Of a DNA stretch of 64,000 nucleotides, positions 36,302 through 46,656 are shown in pieces. A program made the translations under genes and the position numbers. Each line of letters starts with the position of its first letter. Positions within the stretch are counted from its first letter, which is position 1. Origin of the DNA: Hypholoma sublateritium FD-334 SS-4 (Eukaryota; Basidiomycota; Agaricomycetes; Agaricales; Strophariaceae); contig KN817553.1 in the NCBI GenBank assembly GCA_000827495.1, forward strand, positions 62,001 through 126,000, read 5' to 3'. Below the pieces are notes generated by a model. The model ran no database searches and was not told the DNA's origin. It worked only from the letters and a program-made list of their open reading frames with translations.

Positions 36302-38902
36302 GTGCAAATTCTGAACGGACGCCTCTATTATTCCCCGAACTCATATCGAACTGTTGAAGAACCTGCGTTGGAAGTCCCCGGGGAGAATCCGTTCGTTCCG
36401 TACAGCCCCACGTCCTCGCGTAGAAACGTCATGGATGTCGATCTCAGAAACTATCTGCGCCCTCGATGGTGGACGCGTCCATGGGGCTGGATCTCTTTCT
36501 TGTCGCATGAACCAGATTACCGACATCCCCCCTTTGATCCTCTAATGCATATTCCACGCCGACCTCTACGCCTTCAGGACAACGCTGGCTATGCGATGCC
36601 TCTCGATCTTGCAAGTAGCTGGTCAAATTTGGACAAACAGCTCAACGTCATAACGTACTTCCTCCAATCACACTATCAGGCACCAGCAATACGGCCCATG
36701 AGCCCATGGGCGTTTGGATATAACAAAGTCTTCCCCCGTGAGTCCATGATGATGAAGGCAATCACGAAGTCCAGGGAGTGGTTTTCTGTATGGCTAGCTT
36801 TGCTCTCGTACCTGATCGCCAAGGCCGAAGCCAAGGAAGTCGAACTAGCGCCCTACCAGAACCTGGCCAAGAAGAACTGGGCAGAGTTTTTGCTACAGCA
36901 GGGCATGGACTGGACGCTGTTGGACTCCCTTATTTCCTCCATCGCATTTTGTTTTGATCCCAAACTTCAACGGACGGGGGCCTTTATTGACCTGCAATGC
37001 AAGGACGACTCTCAGCCCTCAGTTTATTGGATCTGCTCTTACCATATACCTGTATGGTATCGATGGGGCGACGAGGAGGCGAGTGATCCTTCTTTGGCAG
37101 ATTTTGGCCCTTACATTCACCAACTCCAACTCGGCACTACCTTCTTGACCAATATTCCTACGCGAATCACCTACGAAGAGGAAGAATCCAATATTACTGG
37201 GCCTCCAGAAATCTCCGTTGCACCGTTGTCAAATGCTTCAGTCCGTCACAATCAAGGATTGCCCGCTTGGCAAATCTTTTTGGACCAACGAAAGGCTCTG
37301 ACCAGGCGGATGGAACAGACAGAAACAGAAAGAGAACGAGAAATCAGACTAGCCAGGGCACGGAAACCCCCCACAAAAACCGCTAAAGTCTTCTGTTGGT
37401 TCAAAGACAACGACACCAATCTTTACATTCGGGAGCAAGTGTCTAAAAAGTGGCGCGAGGACACACTAGGAGATTATTCGGCGAAGCAAATTCGATACGA
37501 TTCTTTTCTGAATGAATACGACTGCTGCTCAGAATTTGGGTCAGACAATGAATCAGATGAGGACGAAGAGGACGGTGATGAGGGCATATTCATCGACTAT
37601 GATCAGACAAGCAAAGAAGGCTCAGATCTTCCAGTATCCCTCCCAGAATCATCTCTAGACCCTTTTTTCGATGAAAAAGATGGACTCCCGTCTCTTTTCA
37701 ACTCCGGGAAAGACTTCCAATTTATTCCGACCTTGGATGGATTAGAAGAGGAAGTCATCAATACAGCATTTCTCTATTTCGGCTATCTCTCACCACTCCC
37801 CGCTCCACCTCAACCTCCCTTGACATCGAAAAGTCAACAAAAAAATTTTTGCAGGTTTCTTGGGATTGCATGGAACGAAATTTACTCCGCCCTCTTCGAT
37901 CGGCCACGAATTCTTGCTCTTGTCGACTTTGTCAGTCGAATCTCTGGAAAAGGCGATATTTCACCCGATGAATGGGATGTTGAGCAAGGGAACCGAGCCT
38001 GCGTAGCTCTCATGGAACGCTTCAAACTGATACGCGAAGTTCAAGGCCCGAATGGTCCATTATTTATGTTTGATTTCCAGGAGCACTCTACAGTTCAATG
38101 GAAGTTGACGCTGACTACAGCTTCTCACGCTCTTCTTGTCTGTCGCCTGAGTCCGGAACTCCAGGAACGGGATATTGCTCTCTACCTGCTTCAAAATGGA
38201 ATACCTTTTTATACGCTCCAAGACTGGGAAACAATACCACTGCGGCCTTCTTACGACCAACGATGCATTCATCCTTCTCGCCCTTTTAAGTACAACTTCA
38301 CCCTTCGTGACTATGTCGCCTACGTGGCCCAGTGTTATGTCCTGCTCTGCCAACCGCGGTTGCGTGCTGCTATCCTTCAAGGAGGTTATCTCTGGAGAGC
38401 AGCTGTTTCGGTTGTCAGCTTTAATAAAGTTCTCGATGGACCCTCAGGACGGTCAATAGATCCAACCAAGATGTTTGTTGTGACACTTCCAGACGGCAAG
38501 CGATATATCGACGATGCATTGACGGAGACAGAAATAGCATTACTATTGGGAGTGTATCAATGCCAGACAGGTGCGTCATCAAAAGGTTATAACTGAGTCG
38601 TTTTTAAAAACTTTTTTCTAGGGCATGGTGATCAGGTGGCCCTGACGTCGTGGTGTCCTCTGTTGAATGTTTACAATGGTTCGGGTCTATGTTACGGGCG
38701 CTGGACAACATTCAATGAGTCTCTATATTCTGTTAGTGCTAGCGATGTCAATTCTCCAAATGCACCACTGAAGCGCCAACCATGCAATAGCAACAAGTGG
38801 AGAAATATTTGTCGTGGATCAAGGGAACTTACTCGGGCAATGGCTAAATTGGAACATGTATCATTATCTCTTATCCGGGAGCAGCATGGTATCCGCGTGT
38901 AA
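36302..38902 (+). CDS. Large agaricomycete-specific protein of unknown function
   Basis: Model: 36302-38570 and 38622-38902 with a 51-base GT-AG intron, 849 residues. The second exon restores the expected C-terminus (SWCPLLNVYNGSG then GRWTTFNESL). Recognisable blocks: NYLRPRWWTRPWGWISFLS near the N-terminus, PAWQIFLDQRKALTRRMEQ with a basic helix (ETEREREIRLARAR), a WREDTL block, an acidic stretch (DNESDEDEEDGDEG at about 418-431) and QWKLTLTTASHALLVCRLSP. These match a family massively expanded in mushroom genomes whose role I do not know; no catalytic motif is visible. The frame opens with GTG, so the real ATG is either the downstream Met at 36431 or in an unseen 5' exon; ATGGTAGG at 36295 is one base out of frame. 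Confidence 0.75.
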
Positions 38903-38909
38903 TTTTTGT

Positions 38910-39240
38910 AGTACAATTCATATCATAATACCCCGTCTATGGTTCAACTTGAACATTAGCGATCTGATAAAATTGGCAGAATGGCTCAAACCATGATACG
39001 TCTACCATCTGGGAACTAGCGGCAAGTCTCCCTGCAATGATAAGTCTACACGCCTAGTAAGCACTTCAATTGGCCCCCCGAGAGGCGTTTACATCTGTAT
39101 ACAGCGTATCTTCTAGATAGCCCCACATGTACAAAGGCGTGCATCCACACGAATAACTGGTGATTCCAACAAGAAAACTAAGTATTGAAGATGTAAGTTC
39201 TCGTGAACATTACCATCTACGTTCATTAACTCAGAGAGCA
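38910..39240. other. Intergenic
   Basis: No coding support. Confidence 0.35.
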
Positions 39241-39242
39241 GT

Positions 39243-39278
39243 ACTCGGTGGATACACGGCACTCGGTGAATACACGGC
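39243..39278. repeat. Tandem repeat, 18 bp x 2
   Basis: ACTCGGTGGATACACGGC followed by ACTCGGTGAATACACGGC, one mismatch. Confidence 0.9.
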
Positions 39279-39329
39279 AGTACAGGTGAGTCCATATCTT
39301 ACTCCCTCCTAATCTTGTACCAATCTACA

Positions 39330-39490
39330 AAACACCCAGTAATCAGGAAATCCCCTCGGAGTCATGAACGAAGGCATACTCTACCCATAGTCGCAGCAGC
39401 ACAGATAAGTAGATTAGACTGAACATGGACTAGATGACCTTACGTACAGACGTCCGACATAGGGCAAGGCCTCCACGGTCACAAGAAGGT
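39330..39490 (+). mobile_element. Diverged 3' end of a LINE related to 43161-43710
   Basis: Shares with the LINE 3' region the blocks GTAATCAGG, CGGAGTCATGAACG, GTAGATTAGAC and AGACGTCCGACATA-GGCA followed by GCCTC-ACGG, in the same order and orientation. The coding end and the poly(A) tail are absent, so this is an older, truncated relative. Confidence 0.6.
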
Positions 39491-39699
39491 TTTCTTACAA
39501 AATGCTCAGTCCACGTGTGCCCACAACGCCATGTCCCGTCGTGAACTCACTCAGGAAGCGCGTGAACAGATATACTGGATGCCCTGTGAGCACGGTTAAA
39601 CGTGGGGCATGCTGCGCTGCACCATAGACTAAGCCGTGAGCCAGCGGGAGGTATATAGCGCGCAGATATTGGTCACCCCTTAGCGGAAACGAGATCTGA

Positions 39700-39979
39700 T
39701 GTTGACCTGACGTCGACGCACCGGATCGTCTTCAACGACGTATTGAATATATTTAACTCGCCCCTCTTTGTCAACCATGAATTCTTACTCTTGTCGAGTT
39801 CCTGCGTGACCTTCAACGAACACTTCAAGGCCGTAAGCGAAATGCCAGGCCCACGACAGACGGTGTTTGTGCTTGATCTCAAATGGAAGCTAACGTTGGC
39901 TAGGCCCACTCATGCCCTCCTCGTCTGTCACTTACACACGGATTCAGTACGTACTACATATCCACTGATCTACCACTAA
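39700..39979 (+). pseudogene. Fragment related to the 849-residue protein
   Basis: The frame reads KWKLTLARPTHALLVCHL (about 39887-39940), clearly matching QWKLTLTTASHALLVCRL in the gene at 36302-38902. Upstream residues (LFVNHEFLLLSSSC, FNEHFKAVSEMPGP) do not match the intact gene, and the frame ends soon after. It is a truncated paralogue rather than a duplicate of the neighbouring gene. Confidence 0.6.
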
Positions 39980-40039
39980 TTTACGAGTGCTGGTGAGCGG
40001 CCATCGTTTTCTAAGTGGCGGCATGTATCACTCCAAAGC

Positions 40040-40570
40040 TCCGTGGTTGAGTGCTTGAGCTTGCGTTGAGTGCGGCTAAAACGCCGTGAACGACATTTCC
40101 TATGCTGTGTTCATCATTCGGAGGTTCAAAAAAAGAAACTCCAGAGTCCAACATCCAATGCCGGTCGGTGGATAAGATTTATTTCAAACCATTTTACAGC
40201 TCAGTCCAGATTACAAGTTAGCAAGACTAACCAGTCATTCTGCTAGCTTGGTGCGAGCTCTGCGTAGCCCCCAACTCGATTATCGGGGCGCGGAAAGAAG
40301 GTGCGGATGTATCCGGCTACATCCGACTGGTACCAATCGNCATNTNNNNGCTCTGCGTAGCCCCCAACTCGATTATCGGGGCGCGGAAAGAAGGTGCGGA
40401 TGTATCCGGCTACATCCGACTGGTACCAATCGACATATNNNNGCTCTGCGTAGCCCCCAACTCGATTATCGGGGCGCGGAAAGAAGGTGCGGATGTATCC
40501 GGCTACATCCGACTGGTACCAATCGACATATCACTGCTTCAGCCCCCCAGGTCTCCCCGAGCCATGACAC
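40040..40570 (+). repeat. Repeat related to 2735-3266, with three 93-bp units split by Ns
   Basis: 40050-40256 matches the interior of the 2735-3266 element. It is followed by three near-identical units (40257-40345, 40350-40438, 40443-40535), each running GCTCTGCGTAGCCCCC to CCAATCGACATAT, separated by runs of Ns at 40346-40349 and 40439-40442. The block CCCCAGGTCTCCCCG-GCCATGACACGT (40543-40570) also occurs at 2942-2967, on the other side of the shared interior. The triplication could be real or an assembly artefact. Confidence 0.7.
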
Positions 40571-40869
40571 GTTTCAGGTCGCTGAAACGCTTCCACTGGC
40601 AGATTGGATACTGTTATCGAGCGGAGAAGCTAAAAAGGAGTCCATGGTCGATGGGTAGCAAGTCCGATCCGATCTGAGATGGCTCGCATCTCCCGTCTGC
40701 CCTTAAAACACACAGTTGGTGGAGCGCGACCACCGGCCAGCCCGGGATGTTCCTTGAATGGGGGCAATTTCATGAGCCTGTAGTGTCGAGCATCCGTAGG
40801 CACTGGCTGAGGTGAAAGTCAAGTGCGGCTGTTGTAGAGATCTACTTATGGAAGGGGTAGAGGACGGAA

Positions 40870-41524
40870 ATGTGTCAGAGGGAAAGAGGGGGACAAATGT
40901 TGTCGCGCGTGTTTCGAAGAGTGTCAAATCGACTTCGTATGGCGTTCCATTTCTTAGAATCCTACCACAGACCCGCGCGGTGTGGTGCCGTCGAGAGCTT
41001 AAAAAACAGGGTGTTTATTCTCAGTGGTACTTCCTACTGCGACGTTGACATTACCTTCTTACTTCGTCTTCGGCCGTATTTTGCATTTTACGGTGCGGAG
41101 GAACTCTCTGGGCGTGACTGTCGAGTCGAAAGAATTGCGCTGAGTGGCATGCTTTTAAAGGTGGAGCTTTCTTCACTAACCTGGGCAAGGCTGCCACAAC
41201 CCCTTGCTACAAACGGTTTTACCAACTATGACGATCAACCTCCAACTCTTGCCTACGGCCAATGCTTCTTACAGTTACAATCCTAGTGCGTTTCTAATAT
41301 TTGCTATTATATTTTCTCAATCATATCCGGGTGAGTTACCAGCGGCCGATGCCCACTCCCCCATTCCTCGACTTCTGGAGGAGGAAAGTCAACAGCTGCT
41401 CCATGCCAAGCTAAGAAAGCTTCTAAGTGACTACGACGTAAAGGAAAAACATTTCAGCTCAGATTACCTGATAGGTATGCTGCGCTTTTTATGGGATATT
41501 ATATACTTCATGCTGACGGCTTGA
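40870..41524 (+). CDS. Hypothetical protein, probably two or three exons
   Basis: An open frame from 40870 gives a protein-like stretch (SLKNRVFILSGTSY, FLLRLRPYFAFYGAEELSG, RIALSGMLLKVELSS) and ends at 41286; a second frame carries PIPRLLEEESQQLLHAKLRKLL and YDVKEKHFSSDYLIG, followed by GTATGC. A GT-AG intron around 41285-41340 is likely. A hydrophobic, aromatic middle and a helical charged end are all that can be said; no family was recognised. The start is uncertain. Confidence 0.35.
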
Positions 41525-42147
41525 AAGAGGGATTTTGGAGTAAAGTGAAGCGCATTCTCTCCGTGGAAAGGCCCAGCGAGGCTGGGGAAAAAAGGCGAAA
41601 GGAGAATGCTTAGGAACATCAAGTACTTTCTACATGCACATGTATCAGTGTTAGAAATTTTGTTGGCCATACAAATATAAGTAGTCGTCGAGATTCCCAT
41701 TGATTCTGCATGGATGGCTGATTCTTCAATGCGACCGCAACATGAACGACATCAGTGAAACCGAGCCTGGGAGGAGTTTGTTATGGATACACCTGGCGCG
41801 GTTCCAATTTCGGGGTTTCTTTTGAACGATTGATCCCTGAAGACGGTGAGTATCGGTAAGTACTACTTTCCCATGAACCTTTACATGGACTTGTACAAGC
41901 CAAATCGAACATCGTTACATGGGCAATACTCCGTATAACTTCTTACTTGTACCTTCGCTCGTTCACTCCGAGTTGTCGGGCACTTCTAGCATATAAGCAG
42001 TTTCATTGCAGCGTTCAAGCTCCAGCGAGCTAGCCGGAGATAACCGCATGGAACGTTAAAGAATAAAATAAACAAACGAGACTTGTTGTACTTGCTCTCT
42101 GGTCGGTGCAGTGATTTTCTAGACGGAAACTCTAGCACATTCTAGCG

Positions 42148-42444
42148 ATGTCGAACAATAGATATTATTTTCAGGATGTACAATCTAGCACCACGGAGCG
42201 AGGCTGGAAATCCCAATCCATGTCCTCCGGTACGGATACCGGTACGCATCTAGAATCCAGCCCAGTCTCATTAGATCTAGTCAATAGCAGATGCCGGCAA
42301 CGCACTGTTTTTGAACACCTTACAGCTTCGGAAAGTCACTTACGGCAGACCCAACCAAACGGCTGGGTTCAGAGCATGATAGAAAGGATATCAATCAACG
42401 CTGCTAACTGGTGCATAAGCTTGGGCAGTGACAATGTGGCCTGA
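42148..42444 (+). CDS. Hypothetical 98-codon ORF
   Basis: Polar, serine-rich frame starting MSNNRYYFQDVQ and ending in TGA. No motifs, no membrane segment, no intron signals that extend it. May be a small gene or chance. Confidence 0.25.
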   Translation: MSNNRYYFQDVQSSTTERGWKSQSMSSGTDTGTHLESSPVSLDLVNSRCRQRTVFEHLTASESHLRQTQPNGWVQSMIERISINAANWCISLGSDNVA

Positions 42445-42659
42445 AACCTTGGTATGGTCGGCGCCGGGGAGTTCTTCTGTTGCTATACCCTTCTGGCATT
42501 TTGTAAGACCGATTTCGCCTTTTTCATCTTACATGTTGCCATAATCTGTCTCTTTACTTGAAGCGCCGTCATGGCACATGGTTCCCCAACAAACTTCTGT
42601 GGAAAATCCCAGTGGACCGTTCGCGAGCGATGTGAGTGTCATGTCATTATGGGTCACCC

Positions 42660-42923
42660 TGAGCTAAACGGAACATAATGTTTCAAAGCACATCTGTCGC
42701 TATCTCACCGGATAGGAATACAGTTGTCAGCGTGACTGAGTATGGCGAAGCCGAACTGTACAACGCAGGAAATTCTGTTCATGACGAGATTGGGAGGGAG
42801 GCCGCAGGGCAGTTCGCTGGCACCCTTGGCAGCACCATGTCGGTCCGCAACCGGTGCGGAGAGTATTCCCTGCCCTTTCGCTGCATTTTGCGCATTCCAA
42901 GACTGGTTTTCAGGTCGAGATAA
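42660..42923 (+). pseudogene. Possible WD40-repeat remnant
   Basis: SVAISPDRNTVVSVTEYGEA followed by ELYNAGNSVHDE resembles one blade of a WD40 propeller (SVAxSPDGxxVxSxxxDGxxxLWNA). Only one blade is visible and the Trp-Asp position is lost, so this is at best a decayed fragment. Confidence 0.3.
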
Positions 42924-43160
42924 ACAACTTTGATGGTCCTTCGCGTCCGCTGATGAAACAGGAAAAAAAAGACTTGCGCCTCACAAATCCGCCCTCTGTG
43001 GAACGAGTGCTCGCGGCATGTTGCGAATGACAACGTTGCCGTAGTTTTCATCGAAAGGTGAAAGGCAGCGTGCGCAACGAACAGGATGTTAGTAGAAAAA
43101 ATTGGGGAAAGATGAATCCATAGGAACGTTCTTCAAATAGTGTGTAAGTGTTAGCGAATA

Positions 43161-43710
43161 GGTGGGAAGCACATGAGATGGGTATTCCAGTACATCCGAG
43201 ACACGGCGAGATTCGAGGAGTCACATGGGAAGATCAAGGTCACAGTAGAAGAGGAAGAGGAACGAGGCACCGAGACAAATGAGGAGCGGGAGGAAGAAGA
43301 GGAGTGGATCTGAAGGAACGCGAGGTGGAACCAGAGACGAAACACAGAGGCAAGCATTTAATTTATTCCTTTTCCCCTTTTCCTTTTCTTTTCCTCCTTT
43401 CACACTCCATCCTCCCCTATACATTCACATTCTCATGCATTATAATTTCGATGTCACATACTTTTCATCTACCACATCATACATGCTACCACCATAATCT
43501 ACACATACCACACATCCACGTAATCAGGGCAACATCGCCCACGGAGTCATGAACGCAGACCAACCACCACCACCGCCCACACATAGACACGTCTAGACAC
43601 ACGATCAGGTCATATCACGTACCAGTAGAATACTCGTAGATTAGACGTCCGACATAAGGCACCGCCTCAACGGACAAAAAATGGAATTAAAAAAAAAAAA
43701 AAAAAAAAAA
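43161..43710 (+). mobile_element. 5'-truncated LINE (non-LTR retrotransposon) insertion
   Basis: The element lies between perfect 15-bp direct repeats AAGTGTTAGCGAATA (43146-43160 and 43711-43725) and ends in a poly(A) run of about 22-24, the hallmark of target-primed reverse transcription. Its 5' part encodes the last residues of a protein (MRWVFQYIRDTARFEESHGK then a Glu-rich tail and TGA at about 43310), which resembles the C-terminus of fungal LINE polyproteins; the reverse transcriptase itself is missing. A 3' untranslated region of about 370 bases follows, pyrimidine-rich at first. The exact target duplications argue for a recent insertion. Confidence 0.85.
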
Positions 43711-43725
43711 AAGTGTTAGCGAATA

Positions 43726-44340
43726 CAAAAATTCTTCAAAGGATTCTCCCGTGGTCGTCAAAGACTTTTCCGACGGCCTTCAAATACCTGCAAGGACAGT
43801 TTTTGAAGACAGGTATCTGTAATCCTCGAATACCTGTTGTGTCGTTTTCGAATAATGTTTTTGACGCATCTCGTGCGCCATGTTCCCGATTTAGTAATAG
43901 CAGATCCTAATGAGGTCTTCGTGGCGACCAGGGGTTGAGGCAACATACTTTGCGTTACGTGTGGACGACGGAAAAAGAGCGCGGATTGAACATTCTGTTC
44001 TCAAATGTAGGGCTTTATATTGTCGACCAAGATCGTGAATCATTTCGAATTCCACGCAAACAAAAATAAAGTTCGTCCAATAAACTAAACTAATGGAGTG
44101 AAAGGTGAACTTGAAAAGTCGGTTAAGAACGGGAAAGATGAACATCTTACGACACAAGGAGGCTGAATTACTTCTGACTACAATGGCTGAATGCGAATTG
44201 CCGACTAATATCCACTCGTGAATGAAAGATGAATAAAGTTGATTGAGTGAGACGATGTGAAAGAACGATCAATGACCTGTGTATTCGGCGGTTGTTTCTC
44301 GACCCTACATATCTGCTCAGATACTGACTTGTTTCAAACG
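43726..44340. other. Intergenic
   Basis: No motif-bearing ORF was seen. Confidence 0.35.
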
Positions 44341-44369
44341 CGGGCTTTGCCTCTTAGTACGAAGGACGG

Positions 44370-44490
44370 TGGTGTTACGGAGAGAGGGAAAGCGTGTGAA
44401 TATAGTGACTGTGGCTTAAAGTGCAGCCAATCCTCAGGCCGGAGTCAACCGAGGCTAAGTTTTACTCACACCTTTTATGACTAGAGTGAA
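44370..44490 (+). repeat. Foldback/HMG family fragment
   Basis: GACGGTGGTGTTACGGAGAG, GGGAAAGCGTGTGAATAT and TCCTCAGGCCGGAGTC match, in order, the foldback arm of the repeats at 51-64 kb. No HMG-tail sequence is attached here. Confidence 0.6.
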
Positions 44491-44547
44491 GTGCCGCCGA
44501 ACGGAGGCCCACGCCTTGCTTGCGAATATCAAGCGAATATAGTCAAG

Positions 44548-44829
44548 TCATGTATTCAAGCACATAAGTTCATTTATTGTTGTAATTGGTGCGTGAACAG
44601 GAGCTAAGGTACGTTTCGTCAGAATAGCCGCTTCGCGGACGGCGAAGAGCTGTTGAGTGAAAGGCTGTCGTGGAGTGTGCGACATTGCAGGTCCGGCAGC
44701 CTTCGCGGCCGCGTGGGCGGCAATTCCCTCGCGGTGAGAAGACAGCGCTGGAGTTGCGCTATTATTACCATCCAGCGTTAATTTTGCTGGGGGATTGATT
44801 TTACTTGCTGGCCGGTTCATTGCGACCAT
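44548..44829 (-). CDS. Hypothetical ORF
   Basis: A 93-codon frame, alanine- and proline-rich (MNRPASKINPPAKLTLDG). No family recognised; no splice extension found. Confidence 0.25.
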   Translation of the reverse strand: MVAMNRPASKINPPAKLTLDGNNSATPALSSHREGIAAHAAAKAAGPAMSHTPRQPFTQQLFAVREAAILTKRTLAPVHAPITTINELMCLNT

Positions 44830-45305
44830 TTTAGCTAAAATTGATAGGTATGAACATTAATAATATATAAGAGTAGCCTATCAAGGAGTGGAGGCTGGGG
44901 AAAATAGGCCGCGTCTCAGAAAGACAAGACCTATGTCCAACATATCTCGATAATCGTCGGCCCGCCGCTCGGTCGACTTTGGCCCGCGAGATCGAGTGGC
45001 TTCAAGCTAGCGGTAGGCTGCGTGTGGGCGGTGATGCATAGACGACGAGAGCGTCACAACATATCGCTGAAAGGACGTGTTAGCAATGATGAGGAATGCC
45101 GGCAAACAAGACATACCAGGAACGCGCTTCGCAGTGGAAGCGTAGCAGGCGGGGACAGTAGCGAGTGCAGGCAATACTCGGCGGGGTTCATTAGTGGGTG
45201 GAGGCGGACAGCAGGGACCCAGAGCGGCGTCCAGACTCCACGCGAATTCGCGATGCTGCTAGGCACCCGCTCAAGCATTGGCACATGCTGTGAAGCAGGT
45301 GTTGG

Positions 45306-46119
45306 CAAGCCGGGCTTGAATCCTGAATGGGTGGAGCAGCGAAGAGCAGCGATGGTGTTGGGTAACCGTACTGGAGGGGTTAAACAGCGCATAACATCAA
45401 AGCTCACGCCGGTGTGCTGGGTAGACGGCGAGCACGGAACGATACCCGAGAGCGACGAAGTTTGCGTAGGATCGGCCCGTGAGGTCATTGTGGTGTCCAG
45501 GAGAACACCATTGCGTTGCTGTTGGGCGGTGGAGGAACAGGCGCCTGCGCCGCGCGCGGGTATTCGATGTTCAAGCAAGTGCCGTTGTGGTGGTGTCGGT
45601 GGGGCAGAGGGGGGACGCACAGCTCCCACACAGGCCGTACAATCCACTCAGGCTCCATGGCGTCGTGCAGACGCGGATAGCGCACCCGATCTCAATGATC
45701 AAGATGGTAACATGGCTCGCCGGCATGTTGAGCATACTGATGAGCGACATGCCAGGGCTCAATCAGTGCATCTTCGTGAATCGTGGCACTGACGAGATTG
45801 GCATGGCGATCATGATAGTTGGACATCGTGGCTTCGTTGGTGGGCGCAGGTGGTAACAGGGGAACAGAATGACGTGCCGCGCAAGTTCGCTGGCCGTGCT
45901 TTGTTGATGGGTGCTGGTGGCCAGGATAATGGTCAACGAGGTTCTCGTGAGTGGTGTGGAACTGTGCTTGGGTGCACAAGGTGGAGAAGTGGGGGTAGCA
46001 ACCGCACCAAATGGTCATGAAAACACTTCAGATGAAGTACTAGATTATCAACGATAGATAAAGATTGTAAAGATTGTGAAGAAGATGCGATGTTAGGGTA
46101 TTCAGATTTCATTCACGTG
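45306..46119. repeat. Dispersed repeat, copy B (pair with 334-1196)
   Basis: Same orientation as copy A. It lacks part of the internal duplication and has extra bases around 45590. The shared minus-strand peptide (GMSLISMLNM.ASHVT.LIIE.GCAIRVCT) is kept with conservative changes, the best hint that the ancestor was coding on the minus strand. Open frames also run on the plus strand (45022-45792). Confidence 0.8.
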
Positions 46120-46330
46120 ATATTGGAACCGCAATACCGGTGGGTGCGTAGGGGGCAGCGAGCGTGCCCGTGCGGTACCGGGAGCAGGCGGGGCGCTAGG
46201 TCGACGATCGTGTGCATCAGCAAATTCAGTTTCGTTCCCATACTATGTCATAGTGATGGCCTAAAAATAATAGCAGCTGATATTTCTATGCAGTTCTAAA
46301 TTTATGTATCACAGCATCACATCGTGAAAC
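46120..46330. other. Intergenic
   Basis: No gene recognised. Confidence 0.3.
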
Positions 46331-46369
46331 GGAGACATTTTGAGCAGGCTATCTATTTTAGTGTGCGAT

Positions 46370-46600
46370 AGAGAATGACAGGGTCACTATATAGCGTCTA
46401 ATAGCATTGCGTAGTTGCTATTGAGTCTATATAGACTTGGGAGGTTGCTATTATACACTATATAGATGTAAGTGCCCACTCTATCCACTACAAATCCACT
46501 ATTAGAAACTTTTTATTGGTTCATAGTATTATATCATGTGATGATTCCCAGTCAGCGCTATCAGAACTAAATATTTCCAGCTATTCTATAGGACATGCCT
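46370..46600. repeat. CTATA-rich, AT-rich block (left of a GC-rich island)
   Basis: Contains many CTATATAG/TATAG words (46387, 46428, 46459 and others) in an AT-rich setting. A similar block lies at 49735-49940; together they bracket a GC-rich island of about 3 kb. Confidence 0.5.
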
Positions 46601-46656
46601 AGACTCTATTCTAAGGAGTGTGGTCTTGTGAAATCCGCGACCCGTCGCTCTCTCGT

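Noticed and set aside
18939..38902. KDZ transposase near the dioxygenase
   Set aside because: Searched by eye for KDZ-type motifs in the open frames; none found.
40248..40658. 136-codon ORF
   Set aside because: Produced by reading through the 93-bp repeats and Ns.
43320..43500. Pyrimidine-rich microsatellite
   Set aside because: It is part of the LINE 3' untranslated region, not an independent repeat.
45022..45792. 256-codon plus ORF and 197-codon minus ORF
   Set aside because: Mutually antisense frames in a GC-rich repeat; neither shows a motif and only a short minus peptide is conserved with the other copy.
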